Below are positions 48,685 through 59,340 of a stretch of 64,000 bases of DNA, in pieces. The DNA is from Hippophae tibetana (taxonomy: Eukaryota; Streptophyta; Magnoliopsida; Rosales; Elaeagnaceae): NCBI GenBank assembly GCA_037013495.1, contig CM072806.1, positions 23,460,001 to 23,524,000 on the forward strand. The letters run 5' to 3'. Made by a program: the position numbers and the translations under genes. How positions within the stretch are numbered: the first letter of the stretch is position 1; every line of letters starts with the position of its first letter. The notes under the pieces are model-generated. The model was not told the origin of the DNA, did not search any database, and worked only from the letters and a program-made list of their open reading frames with translations.

Positions 48685-48762
48685 CTGAATGGTATTTCCT
48701 GACGTATCTGATTGGCACCTACGCGCATTCATGAGCTCCCAAGCCATTATAGTTGCAAATCC
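48685..48762 (-). pseudogene. Mannanase pseudogene, catalytic-acid exon fragment
   Basis: Reads GFATIMAWELMNARRCQSD and SGNTIQ at a GT donor. Family consensus has WELMNEPRC; the Glu that serves as proton donor is Ala here, and Pro is Arg. The upstream part of the exon is missing or unrecognisable. Confidence 0.85.
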
Positions 48763-48918
48763 AGTCAGACTTTTTTCTTGTAAGTAGTCAACGGTAAAAT
48801 GATGAAAAACTAAGTAGATGATTTTGAAAAATGGTCACATTCAACAACAACAAATTTCATCTCTTAAAGTTTCTTTGTAGGTTTGTATTTGGACAGTAAC
48901 AACAAATCTGAGCAAAGA

Positions 48919-49031
48919 TGTTAAAATGTCCCAAATCGATTAGACATACAATATCAAACACATATATAAACAAGGACAATCCTCCATCTCACAACCTGGG
49001 TTTTGAGATGGAGTTAGGCCCAAGTTTAACA
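48919..49031 (+). repeat. TRIM LTR 1
   Basis: 113 bp, TGTTAAAATG...TTTAACA. Confidence 0.95.
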
Positions 49032-49043
49032 TGGTATCAAAGC
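49032..49043 (+). other. TRIM primer-binding site (tRNA-iMet)
   Basis: TGGTATCAAAGC, complementary to the 3' end of initiator tRNA-Met with one mismatch. Confidence 0.9.
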
Positions 49044-49117
49044 AGGCAAGCTCACCCTGTGGCACGCAGTTGTAAGCCCACCACCGTCCATCGATGAACT
49101 ACCGATGTGAGGGGGAG

Positions 49118-49230
49118 TGTTAAAATATCCCACATCGATTGGACATACAATATAAAACACATATATAAACAAGGGCAATCCTCCATCTCACAACCTGGGT
49201 TTTGAGATGGAGTTAGGCCCAAGTTTAACA
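49118..49230 (+). repeat. TRIM LTR 2
   Basis: 113 bp, five substitutions from LTR 1, which gives a modest age. Confidence 0.95.
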
Positions 49231-51640
49231 TGAGATGGAGGAAATAGAGTTGGAGTGTTGACAGCGGAAGTGAAATAAGAAAATACATGTTCATGAAAGA
49301 TAACATCACGAGACACTAAAGTCTTTTTTGTTTCCAGATTGTAGACACGATAACCTTTGATCCCAGATGGATACCTAATGAATATGCATTTATGTGACCT
49401 AGCATCAAACTTGGTAAGTCGATCATGATGTGTAGAGACAAAGCAAAGGGAACCAAAAACACGAAGGTGTTCATACCTAGGAGTTTTGTAAAAAAGGACT
49501 TCAAATGGTGTTTTACCCTTGAGAACAGGTGTTGGAGTACGATTTATGAGGTATGTGGCTGTAAGAATGGCATCTCCCCAGAATTATTTAGGAAGATTGG
49601 CTTGGAAGAGCAATGAACGAGCGACATTGAGAAGATGACGGTGTTTACGTTCAGCAACACCATTTTGTTGAGGGGTAGAGACACAACTAGTTTGATGAAG
49701 GATTCCTTTGGTAGAAAACAACTGGGTCATAGAGAATTCTGGTCCATTGTCACTACGAATGACTTTAACTCTGGATGAAAATTGTGTTTCAACAAGATTG
49801 ATGAAGGTGGTAAGAAATGTGTGTGTATCAGATTTAGTATGTAAGAGATAGAACCATGTGCATCTTGAGTAGTCATCAACAATAGTGAGAAAATAATGTG
49901 CTCCATTAAGTGCTGGAATGTGATAACCACCCCAAATATCAACATGAATCATTTCAAAAGGTGTTTTTGTATTGATGGAACTTAAAGGAAATGGATTACG
50001 TGTTTGCTTAGCTAATGGACAAATAGAACAATCACTAATGGAACAAAAAGGTGTGTTGATGGAAAGAGAAATTACACGCAAACTATTATTAGATAAATGA
50101 CCAAGTCATTGATGCCATAGATGAGAGTTGGTGGAAGCAGTGTTTGAAACAGAGAAACATCCAGCCTTTTCAGAAATAGTCAGGTAGTAGAGTCCTGCTT
50201 TCTCAGTTCCCATCCCAATCGTCTTCCCTGAGCATTTGTCCTGAACAAAGCACATACTATTAGTGAAGGTGACATGGAAAAATGAGGTTTGAGTTAGTTT
50301 GGCTACTGAAACTAAGTTTAATTTGAAGGAGGGAACACACAAGACATTATGGAGTATGAAATTATTTGAGAAATGCACAGTGCCAATATGTGTGACACGT
50401 GCAAGAGAATGATCAGGTAAATGCACATGCCGATTAGTGACTGGAATGCTGGAGCTCATAAGGTTTTGGGAACAAACCATGTGATCAGTTGCCCCTGTAT
50501 CAAAAATCCAACGAGTTTCTGAATGGAAAACAGTTGCACATAATGTGTTACCTGAAGAAGTAGTCACTTGATTTGTCATGCTACCTGATTTGGATTGATT
50601 GAGAAGTGTAAGGAGCTCTTGATATTGAGCAGATGTAAGATTGTGGGATGATGTCTTTGTGTCGGAGCAACTTTCCTGAAAGTCAGTATGATGAGCTTTG
50701 GAAGGGAAGCGATAACTTGTGTTTCTCCTATCTTGAATTACTCCTTTCTTCCGACACATGTTGATGTCATGTCCATTTAAACCACAGAAATTACATTTGA
50801 GACGCTTTCGGCAATTTTCAAAAATGTGTCCATTGAGACCACAAAAATCACATTTGAGGTGACTTCGGCAATTCTCAGAATTATGGCCTATATTGTTGCA
50901 TCTATTGCACTTGAGATGTGGGTTCCTTGGTGGGTAATTTTTCTGAGGATATTGTGGACGACTATCTCTGGCAACAAGTGCGGCAGCTTCTGGCATCCTT
51001 CCTATGCTTTGAGTGGAGAAAGCTCTTTGCTTTTCATCTTGAACAATAAGTGAATATACCTTATTTACTGTAGGTAATGGTTCCATGAGCAAGATTTGTC
51101 CGCGTGCTGATGTGTAAACCGTGTTAAGGCCCATGAGAAACTTTATGGTTTGCTGCTTTTGTTGATATTCTTGTAATTCCCTTCCGGCATTTCCTCCACA
51201 GTGTGAAAGAGGACATAATGCATCACGACTATCCCATAAACTTTTCAATTTGGTATAGTATTCTCCAATGCTCACACCTTCTTGCATGCAATCATGGATC
51301 TCTTGTTCAATATGGAATAGGTGTACGTTGTTGGTGTGCGAAAAGCGTTCCTTTAATTCTTCCCATAGCTCATATGAGGTATCACTATACATGACACTTT
51401 CTGCAATTTTGGGTGATATGGTGTTGAGGATCCATCCTTTGACAAGAATATTGCAGCGAGTCTATTGTTTGATTTCTGCTTCAAGGTTTGTTAATGGCCT
51501 TTTGATTGTGCCGTCAATGAATCCTTCTTTGTTTTTGGTTATTAGAGCCATGAACATTGCATGACTCCAAATGTGATAGTTTTCTTGGTTTAAGGATTGA
51601 GGTACAAGAACCATACCTGGTTGGTATTATTGGTTCTCAC
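49231..51640 (-). pseudogene. Copia E gag to integrase fragment
   Basis: A comparatively well-kept minus-strand copia piece. Gag from about 51600 (NYHIWSHAMFMAL, ELWEELKERFSHTN) with three CCHC zinc knuckles (50915-50745). Protease IFDTGATDHMVC (about 50500) keeps the D-T-G-A catalytic motif. GAG_pre-integrase ends SHLWHQ (50106). Integrase at 50081-49584 has IHVDIWGGYH, RSDNGPEF and QQNGVAERKHRH, which together include the DDE residues. The post-integrase linker is in 49504-49231. RT and RNase H are absent; the fragment stops at the TRIM. One 428-codon frame (51392-50106) is unbroken. No LTR is visible at either end. Confidence 0.85.
50745..50915 (-). repeat. Three 57-bp units encoding tandem CCHC zinc knuckles
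   Basis: Units at 50915-50859, 50858-50802 and 50801-50745, each 19 residues beginning LKC with the C-x2-C-x4-H-x4-C spacing. The second and third are nearly the same (LKC(D/N)FCGLNGH), so the knuckle was tandemly duplicated. Knuckles bind the element's RNA in Gag. Confidence 0.9.
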
Positions 51641-51921
51641 TCTAATAACTTAAACTGAGCTTTTTAAAAACGAAGTTTAACCTGGTGTAAAAGTTGTGTT
51701 AATGTGTTTAAAATCCAATAACTATATGTAAACTTAATTGTTGAATAAGTGTTGTGCATGTATAATAAAAAAATGGGAAAATCCAACCCCTTTTTGGATA
51801 ATAAAAAAAATCAGAATCAGAAAAACCCATAAGAAACTAAACCAGCCCAATGAAAAATTAATATAAAAATTGAAACTTTATTTTTTTACTTGTTAAAAGA
51901 AACAAAAATAAAAAATAAAAC
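51641..51921. other. Mannanase intron 1 remnant
   Basis: From the GT donor at 51920-51921 to the start of copia E gag. AT-rich, nothing else recognised. Confidence 0.5.
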
Positions 51922-52247
51922 CTGGAACACTTGGTCATTGTAGGAACCAGGGGAGGAGTGTAAAGCCCTGTAACCAAGAAAGCCCAAGTTCTTGCAATTG
52001 TAAGGCCATGGCTTGTGGCTTCTTTAAAAGCAGATGAAACTTTGTATCTCTGAGATGGATCAGAAGATACATACATCAACCAATAGGCATTGAACCCATT
52101 TGCGTAGAAGAGGCTTCCATTTAATATGAGTTGAACTCCTCTGGTCTTCACAAACCCATCTTCTGTTATTGCTTCGTTTTTGATAAGTACAAGACCAAGC
52201 AAGGCTAGAAGAACCCATGGCTTCGTTTTCGTTCTCTTCTCCTTCTC
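51922..52247 (-). pseudogene. Mannanase pseudogene, N-terminal exon
   Basis: A hydrophobic leader (WVLLALLGLVLI) precedes EDGFVKTRGVQLILNG and FNAYWLMYVSSDPSQ. The frame shifts near 51960, after which GYRALHSSPGSYNDQVFQ is seen in another frame up to a CAG/GT donor. Upstream in frame there is a stop before any ATG, so the start codon seems lost. Confidence 0.85.
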
Positions 52248-52250
52248 TCT

Positions 52251-53447
52251 GTCTAGTAATTAGTTAGCAGATTCCAAATATGGTTAGTAGTATGTATAAA
52301 TTTAAGCGGTTCAGAAATTTATTTACATTGAAGGAAAGTGACATGTATTAAATCTCCCTACATATTTATTTACATTTAAGTGCTGCGTTTGGAAATTGTT
52401 TTTTTTTTGGAATAAACATAGAAAAAGAAAAAATAACCTAAAATAACATTTTTAAATTTACAATAATAAAAATAACACACAATAATATTAAATAATATCT
52501 ATTTAATTAAAGTTTAATATTTAATTCTATTTTAAGCTTATCGGTTGCTCAATTAGAAGGATATACAACTAAGTGTAACTCTGGTGACTTTGTGATTAAA
52601 GTTGAAATATAAAAATGTGGCTAATGGCAAAAGAGTCCTAAATATTTTAGGACTTCTAAAATAAATCTAACAGAGAAAAGACAAATTTTGAACTTTTATC
52701 GTATATAAAACAAAGGAAGACGCCTATACACATGACTGTTAAAGAAATGATTCCATCATGTTTATTTGTGTTTGTTTTACATATTCTCAGTTAATTGAGA
52801 AAGCAAATGAAGATTATTAAGAAATTTCAATACATTTGATTTAGTAATTTACAAAATGTAAGAGTTTTTTATTTGATAATAAAATTAAGAGTTAATAATT
52901 ATTTATCTTTTTTTATTATTAATTAATAATATATAAATTATTGTTTTTACAACTAATATTCAGCTTTATCTAACAATCATAACTTCAAAATATTTATTTG
53001 GTAATTAAAAATAAGCATGCATTATTTTGACAACAATAAAAATAGTTCTAACAATATTTTCACTCTAATTATATTTACTTAAATACATAATATTTTTTAT
53101 ATCTTCTTAAATTTTTATTTAAATAAATCATTTGCAAATTTTATATTTGGACGTCTTACCCTTGAATTGATTACTATAGTGATTTGTAAACGAACCTACT
53201 AATGAGTACAATACAAGGGCTATGATTCAAATATTGATTGTTATAAGATTACATTCGGTTCACATGATTAAAATTAACAATTAGTTAGATTAATAATTCT
53301 TAGAAATAGAAAATTATGAATATGAATTACAATTCATATTCCTTTGTTCGTGATTGATCCAGCAGTAACTTATTTGTTTTTGGTATATTATTAATTTCTT
53401 TGACAACAAAAACCTTGGTTCTTCTAACTAGTTTAAAGGTAGGATAT
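52251..53447. other. AT-rich intergenic DNA
   Basis: Former upstream region of the mannanase gene. No gene or element ends recognised. Confidence 0.55.
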
Positions 53448-53891
53448 TGTTGTGGGCGGAAACAATAAATAACGGTATATGAATATATCAAAGCGATAAA
53501 ATGAACACAGAATTTACGTGGTTCGACAATTCGCCTAGGTACACGGGAGGCAGCAGATATTATTTAAACTGGGTAGCAAATATACAAAATACAGATACAG
53601 ATTTCCTCACTAATAATATCTCTCAAGTGTTTCCCCAAACTTATAGAAAACTCTCAAACTCACAAGTATTTTCTCTCTTTGAGTTTGCTTATGCTCTCTT
53701 TGATTTTTATGATTTTTGCCTTGTTCTTCAATGCATGAACTATTCCCTATTTATAGATGAAGCAAGACTCTCTTTTCTTAAATTGTGCCATAATTTAAGC
53801 CTTAAATTATGCCACTAATTTCCTTAAATTATGTCATTAATTTCCCTAAATTAGGCCACTAATTTGTTACTTTTAGAGCCAATATTCAACA
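53448..53891 (-). repeat. Copia F 3' LTR (444 bp)
   Basis: Shorter than its partner by about 70 bp, mainly because it has fewer copies of a ~22-base CTAAATTATGCCACTAATTT-type unit near 53775-53865. Confidence 0.95.
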
Positions 53892-56800
53892 ATCTTCACC
53901 TTGGTGAAAAAGTTCATAACGCTGCCTCCAAATGCGCCCTAGGCGCTCTAAGCTTGAGAGATGTTGATCAAGTTCAAGCAGTGGTGAAACTTGATCCTTG
54001 TAACCACCTTTGTAAGCATATCTGTAGGGTTATTTGTAGTTCTGACTTTTTGGAGTATAACATTCCCTTCATCGATGATTTCTCGAACAAAATGAAATCG
54101 AACATTGATGTGCTTGGTGCGACCATGATGAACTTGGTTCTTTGCCAAACAAATGGCACTTTGACTGTCGTAGAAAACCTCCACGTTCTTCTGAACAATA
54201 TCCAAATCCTTAGTCAACCCGAGAAGCCATATAGCTTCTTTGAATGCTTTTGTTACAGCCTTATACTCTGCCTCTATAGCAGACAAAGCTACAGTTGACT
54301 ACAATGTTGATCTCCAACAAACTGGTCCTCCTGCCATTGTGAACACATAACTAGTTGTAGATCGACGCTTATCCAGATCTCCAGCATAGTCAGAATCCAC
54401 ATATCCAACTAAGTGTTTGCCTTCAGTCTTGTCTCTTTCAAACTTCAAACCAATATCCATAGTACCATAGATGTATCGTAGAATCCACTTCACTGCTTGC
54501 CAGTGTCCTTTACCGGGATTATGCATGTACCAACTCATCATACTAACAGCGTGGGAAATATCAAGTCTGGTGCAAACCATTGCATACATCAAGGCACCAA
54601 CAGCATTTGCATATGGAACATGTTCCATTTGCTTCTTCTCATCGATGGTGCTAGGTGACATCAATGCACTCAACTGAAAGTGAGGAGCAAGCGGTGTACT
54701 TACTAGTTTGGTTTTTTCATCAATGTCAAACCTTTGTAGTACTTTCTTCAGATACTGAGTCTGTGTCAGACAGACTATGCTTGCAACTCTATCTCTTATG
54801 ATTTCCATCCCAAGAATTTTCTTAGCTTCTTCAAGATCTTTCATTTCAAATTCTGAACTCAACAGAGCCTTTAATCTGTCGATCTCCACCTTGCTCTTAG
54901 ATGCAATCAACATATCATCAACATATAAGAGCAAATAAATGAAGGTACCGTCTTGGAGTTTCCGATACACAGTGATCAAACTAACTGCGTGTGTACTTCT
55001 GCTCTCTAATGAAGCTATCAAAGCGCTTGTACCATTGTCGCGGTGATTGTTTCAAACTGTAAATTGACTTGCTCAGCTTGCAAGCCCAATTCTCTCGTCT
55101 TGGAATTTTGAAGTCATCCGGTTGAGACATGTAGATTTCTTCGTTCAAAGTACCATGGAGAAAAGATGTTTTGACATCGAGTTGAGCTAACTCGAGATCA
55201 AACCGTGCTACCAAAGCCAATAGTATCCGAATAGATGAATGCTTAACAACAGGTGAGAATACCTCATTGTAGTCTATTCCTTCTTTCTGAGCATAGCCTT
55301 TTGCTACCAGTCTGGCTTTGTATCTGATGTTGTCTTTACCAGGAACACCTTCCTTCTTGGCATAGACCCATTTGCATCTAATAGCTTTCTTTCCTTTGGG
55401 AAGTTGAACCAATTCCCAAGTCTGATTCTGGTGTAGAGACTTCATCTCTTCATCCATTGCCATCTTCCACTTCATACTATCAACTCTCTGCACAGCTTCT
55501 CTGTAAGTGCATGGGACATCATCATCAATTACTGGAAGTGCGAATGCTACCATGTCTGTGTATCTGGTAGGCTTCCTAATCTCCCTTCTCGGTCGAGTAG
55601 TGGCAATATATTCTGGCTGTTGATTGATAGGTGGTGATGGTGAGAAAGCCTCCACCTCAACTGAGATCTCTTCTTGATCATCAATTTCATCTTCACCACG
55701 ATCTGTAGTCGGTGCAATCTTTTCTGGATCTTCCGGAGTCTCAAGCATCACCTTAGAAAAAGTATTTAGACTTTCATTCTCTTTCTCTGAATTTGTCTGT
55801 CTCAGCATAACAGACTCATCGAATGTAACTCCTTCCTTAAAGCCCAATAAAACAACTTTTTTTGCTCTAGGATCCAATTTGGATTCACTAACATGAAAAT
55901 ATGATGGACATCCAAATATTCGCAATGAATCATAATCAGTAGCAGGTTGTCCAGACCATACCTCTTTAGGAGTTTTCCCATCTAATGCAGTCGTAGGAAG
56001 TCTGTTGACTATATGAGTTGCATATGACAAAGCCTCAGCCCAAAATGCCTTGCTCAATTTGGATTGAGATAGCATACATCGAACTTTCTTAACCAAAGTA
56101 CGATTCATTCGTTCTGCAACTCCATTCTACTGTGGTGTACGAGGAACTGAAAAATGTCTGATTATCCCTTCATCTTGACAAACTTTAAAGAATGGATCTG
56201 ATTTATACTCGCCACCATTATCAGATCTGAGCCTTTTAATTTTCCTGCCTGTCTGAGTCTCGATCATTTTCTTCCATTTAAGAAAGATATCCAGAACTTC
56301 ATCTTTGTGACTCATAGTGTATATCCAGACATATCTAGAGAAATTATCAATAAAAGTCACAAACCAGCGTTTACCTCCAAGTGAAGCATTCTTTGAAGGT
56401 CCCCAGACATCTGTGTGAATATAATCAAGAGATCCTTTAGTACGATGAATGGCAGTGCCGAACTTGACTTTTGTTTGTTTTCCCATTACACAATGCTCAC
56501 AGAAATCAAACTTTCCAGTCTTGGCACCTTTCAAAAGACCTTGCTTCATTAAGCCTTGCAAAGCCTTTTCACCGACATGCCCTAAACACATGTGCCACAG
56601 GCGGGAAGAATCATTTGTCTTTTCTTTAGAACTACTTGAGACAGCTGCTCTTCCTGTAACTGTACTCTCATCTAGGAAATACAAGTTCGCCTTCCGAGTA
56701 CCCTTCATCGCTACAAATGCACCTCGTACAACTTTCAAGACTCCATTTTCCAATGTTACCTTGTAACCATCAGAATCTAGAACACCTAAAGAAATAAGGT

Positions 56801-57939
56801 TTTTCTTTAGGTCAGGAATATACCTTACATTTGTAAGTCGTCTGATTGTACCATCGTGCATCTTTAGTCGTACTATTCCGATCCCTTTTGTCTGACAGGC
56901 ATTGTCGTTGCCCATAAGCACAACTCCTCCATCGAGCTCTTCAAAACTCGAAAACCAATGCCTGTTTGGACACATATGATAAGAACATCTAGAATCAAGG
57001 ATCCACTTATCTCAGTAGGTTTTTGATGATGAAACTGAAAAGGCTGATTTTGTCATCTTCATCGGCCTTCTGTGCAACATTTGCATTTGACTTGTCCTTG
57101 TTTGGACAATCTTTCTTCCAGTGCCCTTTCTGGTGACAATAGGTACACTCATCCTTTGCAAGACGTCTTCTAGATGAATCTTCTCTAGACTTTGATATGG
57201 ATTTCCCCCTATTATTTGATCCCCCAGATTTTTTGTTGTTAGTCCTACCTCTGGATGCCGTCAATGCTTCTGATATTGAGTCTCTGTGATCATGTTGATC
57301 CTTCTTCCGGTACTCATTATTTACCAAAGCATTTGAAACATCTACGAACTTAACCTCATCCTTTCCATATAACAAGGTTGTGGTTAAATGCTCATAGCTT
57401 TTAGGTAATGAATTCAGCAACAACAAAGCTTTATCTTCATCGATAATTTCAACATCTAAATTTTGCAGATCGGCCAAAATTTTATTGAAATTATCTAAGT
57501 GCTCAATCATAGGGGTACCTTTCTTGTATTGGAAACGGAAAAGTTTCTTCTTCAAGTAGAGTCTATTCTCAATACTTTTCGTCATGTACTTGTCCTCTAG
57601 TTTCTTCCAGAGAACTGTGGTTACATTCTCTTTCATGACAAAGTACTTTTGATCTGTTCCTAAGCACAGTCGAATTGTGCCACAAGTTTTTCGGTTTACA
57701 TAATTCCAATCTTCATTTGAATAATCTCCTGGCCTGGTCTCCAAGGCTATATTAAATCATTCTTGAAACAATAGATCTAATACCTCACATTGCCACATGC
57801 CAAAGTTATTGGTGCCGTCGAATTTCTCCACCTCAAACTTTGCGTTGGACAACATAGTTCTTCGAGTAGAACAACTTGGATTGCCATAAATTCTATGGTC
57901 AACTTGTTCACCTTCTTCGATCTCTCTTTTATCAGCCAT
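53892..57939 (-). pseudogene. Copia F gag-pol polyprotein
   Basis: Start MADKREIEEGEQ (57939). Gag 57939-57050 has CGTIRLCL, LLLLNSLPKSYEHL and one zinc knuckle CTYCHQKGHWKKDC. The protease motif near 56990 reads ILDSRCSYHM, where D-S-G is expected. GAG_pre-integrase: LWHMCLGHVGEKAL. Integrase: YIHTDVWGPS, RSDNGGEY, NGVAERMNRT. RT: QLDVKTSFLHGTLNEEIYM, YLLLYVDDMLIAS (catalytic Asp pair intact). RNase H: YVDSDYAGD, IEAEYKAV, and a tail ending near 53950. Lesions: TGA at about 57754; a shift and stop near 57007; TAG at 56127-56129 in the TPQQNGV motif; TAG plus one-base shift near 54983; TAG at 54299-54301 in the TLQSTVALS motif. Confidence 0.9.
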
Positions 57940-58286
57940 AAGTACAAGCAGATAACAGAAATTTTGTACTCACAACTTAAAACAGTGTTTTTTCCAAATT
58001 TTATACCTTATTTGAAAAAACGGAGTTCGTAGTTGAATCCGGAATGGTCCAATTAGCTAAAAATAGATCTAACTCAGCTGAAAATGGATGAAAAAATGGA
58101 CCAACTCGGTCCAAATATCACTAGGGGTTGAGTTGACTCGGTCTAACTCAATGAGTTGACTCAGTTGCTGGCAGCAGCACTCCGGTAGCTTCTGGTGGTG
58201 ATTATGACTTCCAATTTGAACGATTATTTCACTGTTGCGTTCGTCTCGTCGAGAGCTTCGATTTGATATATAATACTGCTATATTT

Positions 58287-58299
58287 GGCTCTGATACCA
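58287..58299 (-). other. Copia F primer-binding site (tRNA-iMet)
   Basis: Minus strand TGGTATCAGAGCC, an exact match to the common plant copia site, three bases inside the 5' LTR. Confidence 0.95.
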
Positions 58300-58302
58300 A
58301 TT

Positions 58303-58817
58303 TGTTGTGGGCGGAAGCAATAAATAGCGGTATATGAATATATCAAAGCCATAAAATGAACACACAGAATTTACGTGGTTCGGCAATTCGTCTAGGTCCA
58401 CGGGAGGCAGCTGATATTATTTGAACTGAGTAGCAAATATACAGAATACAGATACATATTTCCTCACTAATAATATCTCTCAAGTGTTTCCCCAAACTTA
58501 TAGAAAACTCTCAAACTCACAAGTATTTTCTCTCTTTGAGTTTGCTTATGCTCTCTTTGATTTTTTCTGATTTTTGCCTTGTTCTTCAATGCATGAACTC
58601 TTCCCTATTTATAGATGAAGCAAGACTCTCTTTCCCTAAATTGTGCCATAATTTAAGCCTTAAATTAGGCCACTAATTTTCTTAAATTATGCCACTAATT
58701 TCCTTAAATCATGCCACAAATCATGCCACAAATTAGGCCACTAATTTCCACAAATTAGGCCACTAATTTCCCTAAATTATGCCACTAGTTTGTTACTTTT
58801 AGAGCCAATATTCAACA
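58303..58817 (-). repeat. Copia F 5' LTR (515 bp)
   Basis: Partner of the LTR at 53448 with scattered substitutions. It has an expanded array of the CTAAATTATGCCACTAATTT-type unit at about 58636-58795. Confidence 0.95.
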
Positions 58818-59340
58818 GATACACCATAGGATGACTCTTTCCAGTTTTCAGCAACACAACCAACATTTGAAACACAACCTTTTCACGTGGCTATCATCGA
58901 GTTCGATTCTAATTGTTTCGTGTAAAACAAGAAGCAGGTCATTCCTTTTACATGGTTGCTTCGTGCTCTACTGATACCTTTTTAGTGACTCAAGATTAGG
59001 AACGTATGAATGGAAGAAAACTTCAATCCATCTAAAATTGACAAATTAATGTTGTTGATCATTCCAACCTCATGTCCTGACTGATAATCTCTTTCATCTC
59101 CATCTTGTCATTTTCCTAGTCTATTTTCACTATTTTATTCCTAGTCTACATTGTCCGATATTTGCCTTGAGCCATCATTGCAGATTACATTCCTTCTTCA
59201 CTTCATGTTTTAATCCTTAGCTTACAACCTATATTTTAGCATCCCTTACATTGATACTCAACCACCCATCATAACTCTAGACACACCTTATCCTCTGTCC
59301 CACAATCCCTGGCCTTTAAACCTTTTTTTTATGTTTAGGG
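58818..59340. other. Unidentified DNA between copia F and the LINE
   Basis: About 0.5 kb, less AT-rich than other spacers. It may be the 5' region of the LINE but shows no recognisable domain. Confidence 0.4.

Larger units (their letters stand above)
48919..49230 (+). mobile_element. Complete TRIM retrotransposon, 312 bp
   Basis: Two 113-bp LTRs (48919-49031 and 49118-49230, both TG...CA) with five differences. A TGGTATCAAAGC primer-binding site (49032-49043) directly abuts the first LTR, and a GTGAGGGGGAG polypurine tract (49107-49117) directly precedes the second. The internal part is only 86 bp and noncoding, so it must move with enzymes from another element. Flanking five bases (AAAGA and TGAGA) do not match, and the two flanks belong to different sequences. 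Confidence 0.95.
43062..52250 (-). pseudogene. Mannan endo-1,4-beta-mannosidase (GH5) pseudogene, split by retroelements
   Basis: Scattered minus-strand exons are recognisable as a plant secreted beta-mannanase that cuts mannan in cell walls. N-terminal exon about 52247-51922: hydrophobic signal-like stretch, VKTRGVQLILNGSLFYANGF, NAYWLMYVSSDPSQR, SHGLTIARTWAF. Exon piece about 48762-48685: TIMAWELM. Exon 43804-43611: MAAYVKSIDGNHLLEAGLEG. Last exon 43492-43062: TYQRDQDFNTIYSAIYSSAS, GGLFWQLL. Damage: no in-frame ATG; a frameshift near 51960 in the AF..GYRAL segment; the exon for the NNY...YKDDP segment is not found; NEP (acid/base Glu) reads NAR; stops after GFYG and at 43245-43247; a frameshift near 43400. 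Splice sites between the surviving exons remain good (for example 43611/43492 joins to DQWLIGSS). Two copia fragments and a TRIM occupy its introns. Confidence 0.85.
53448..58817 (-). mobile_element. Complete copia LTR retrotransposon (copia F), 5,370 bp
   Basis: Paired LTRs (53448-53891 and 58303-58817), both TGTTGTGGGCGG...TTCAACA in plus orientation, are flanked by GATAT (53443-53447) and GATAC (58818-58822), a near-perfect five-base target duplication. The minus-strand interior has a tRNA-iMet primer-binding site and gag, protease, integrase, RT and RNase H in copia order. The coding region is full length but broken by several nonsense codons and frameshifts, so this is a recent but dead copy. 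Confidence 0.95.

Noticed and set aside
48919-49230. Cassandra-type TRIM carrying a 5S rRNA-like promoter
   Set aside because: No 5S box A/box C-like sequence is visible in the 113-bp LTRs.
53501-53818. 105-codon plus-strand frame
   Set aside because: Lies wholly in the copia F LTR, is antisense to the element and has no domain.
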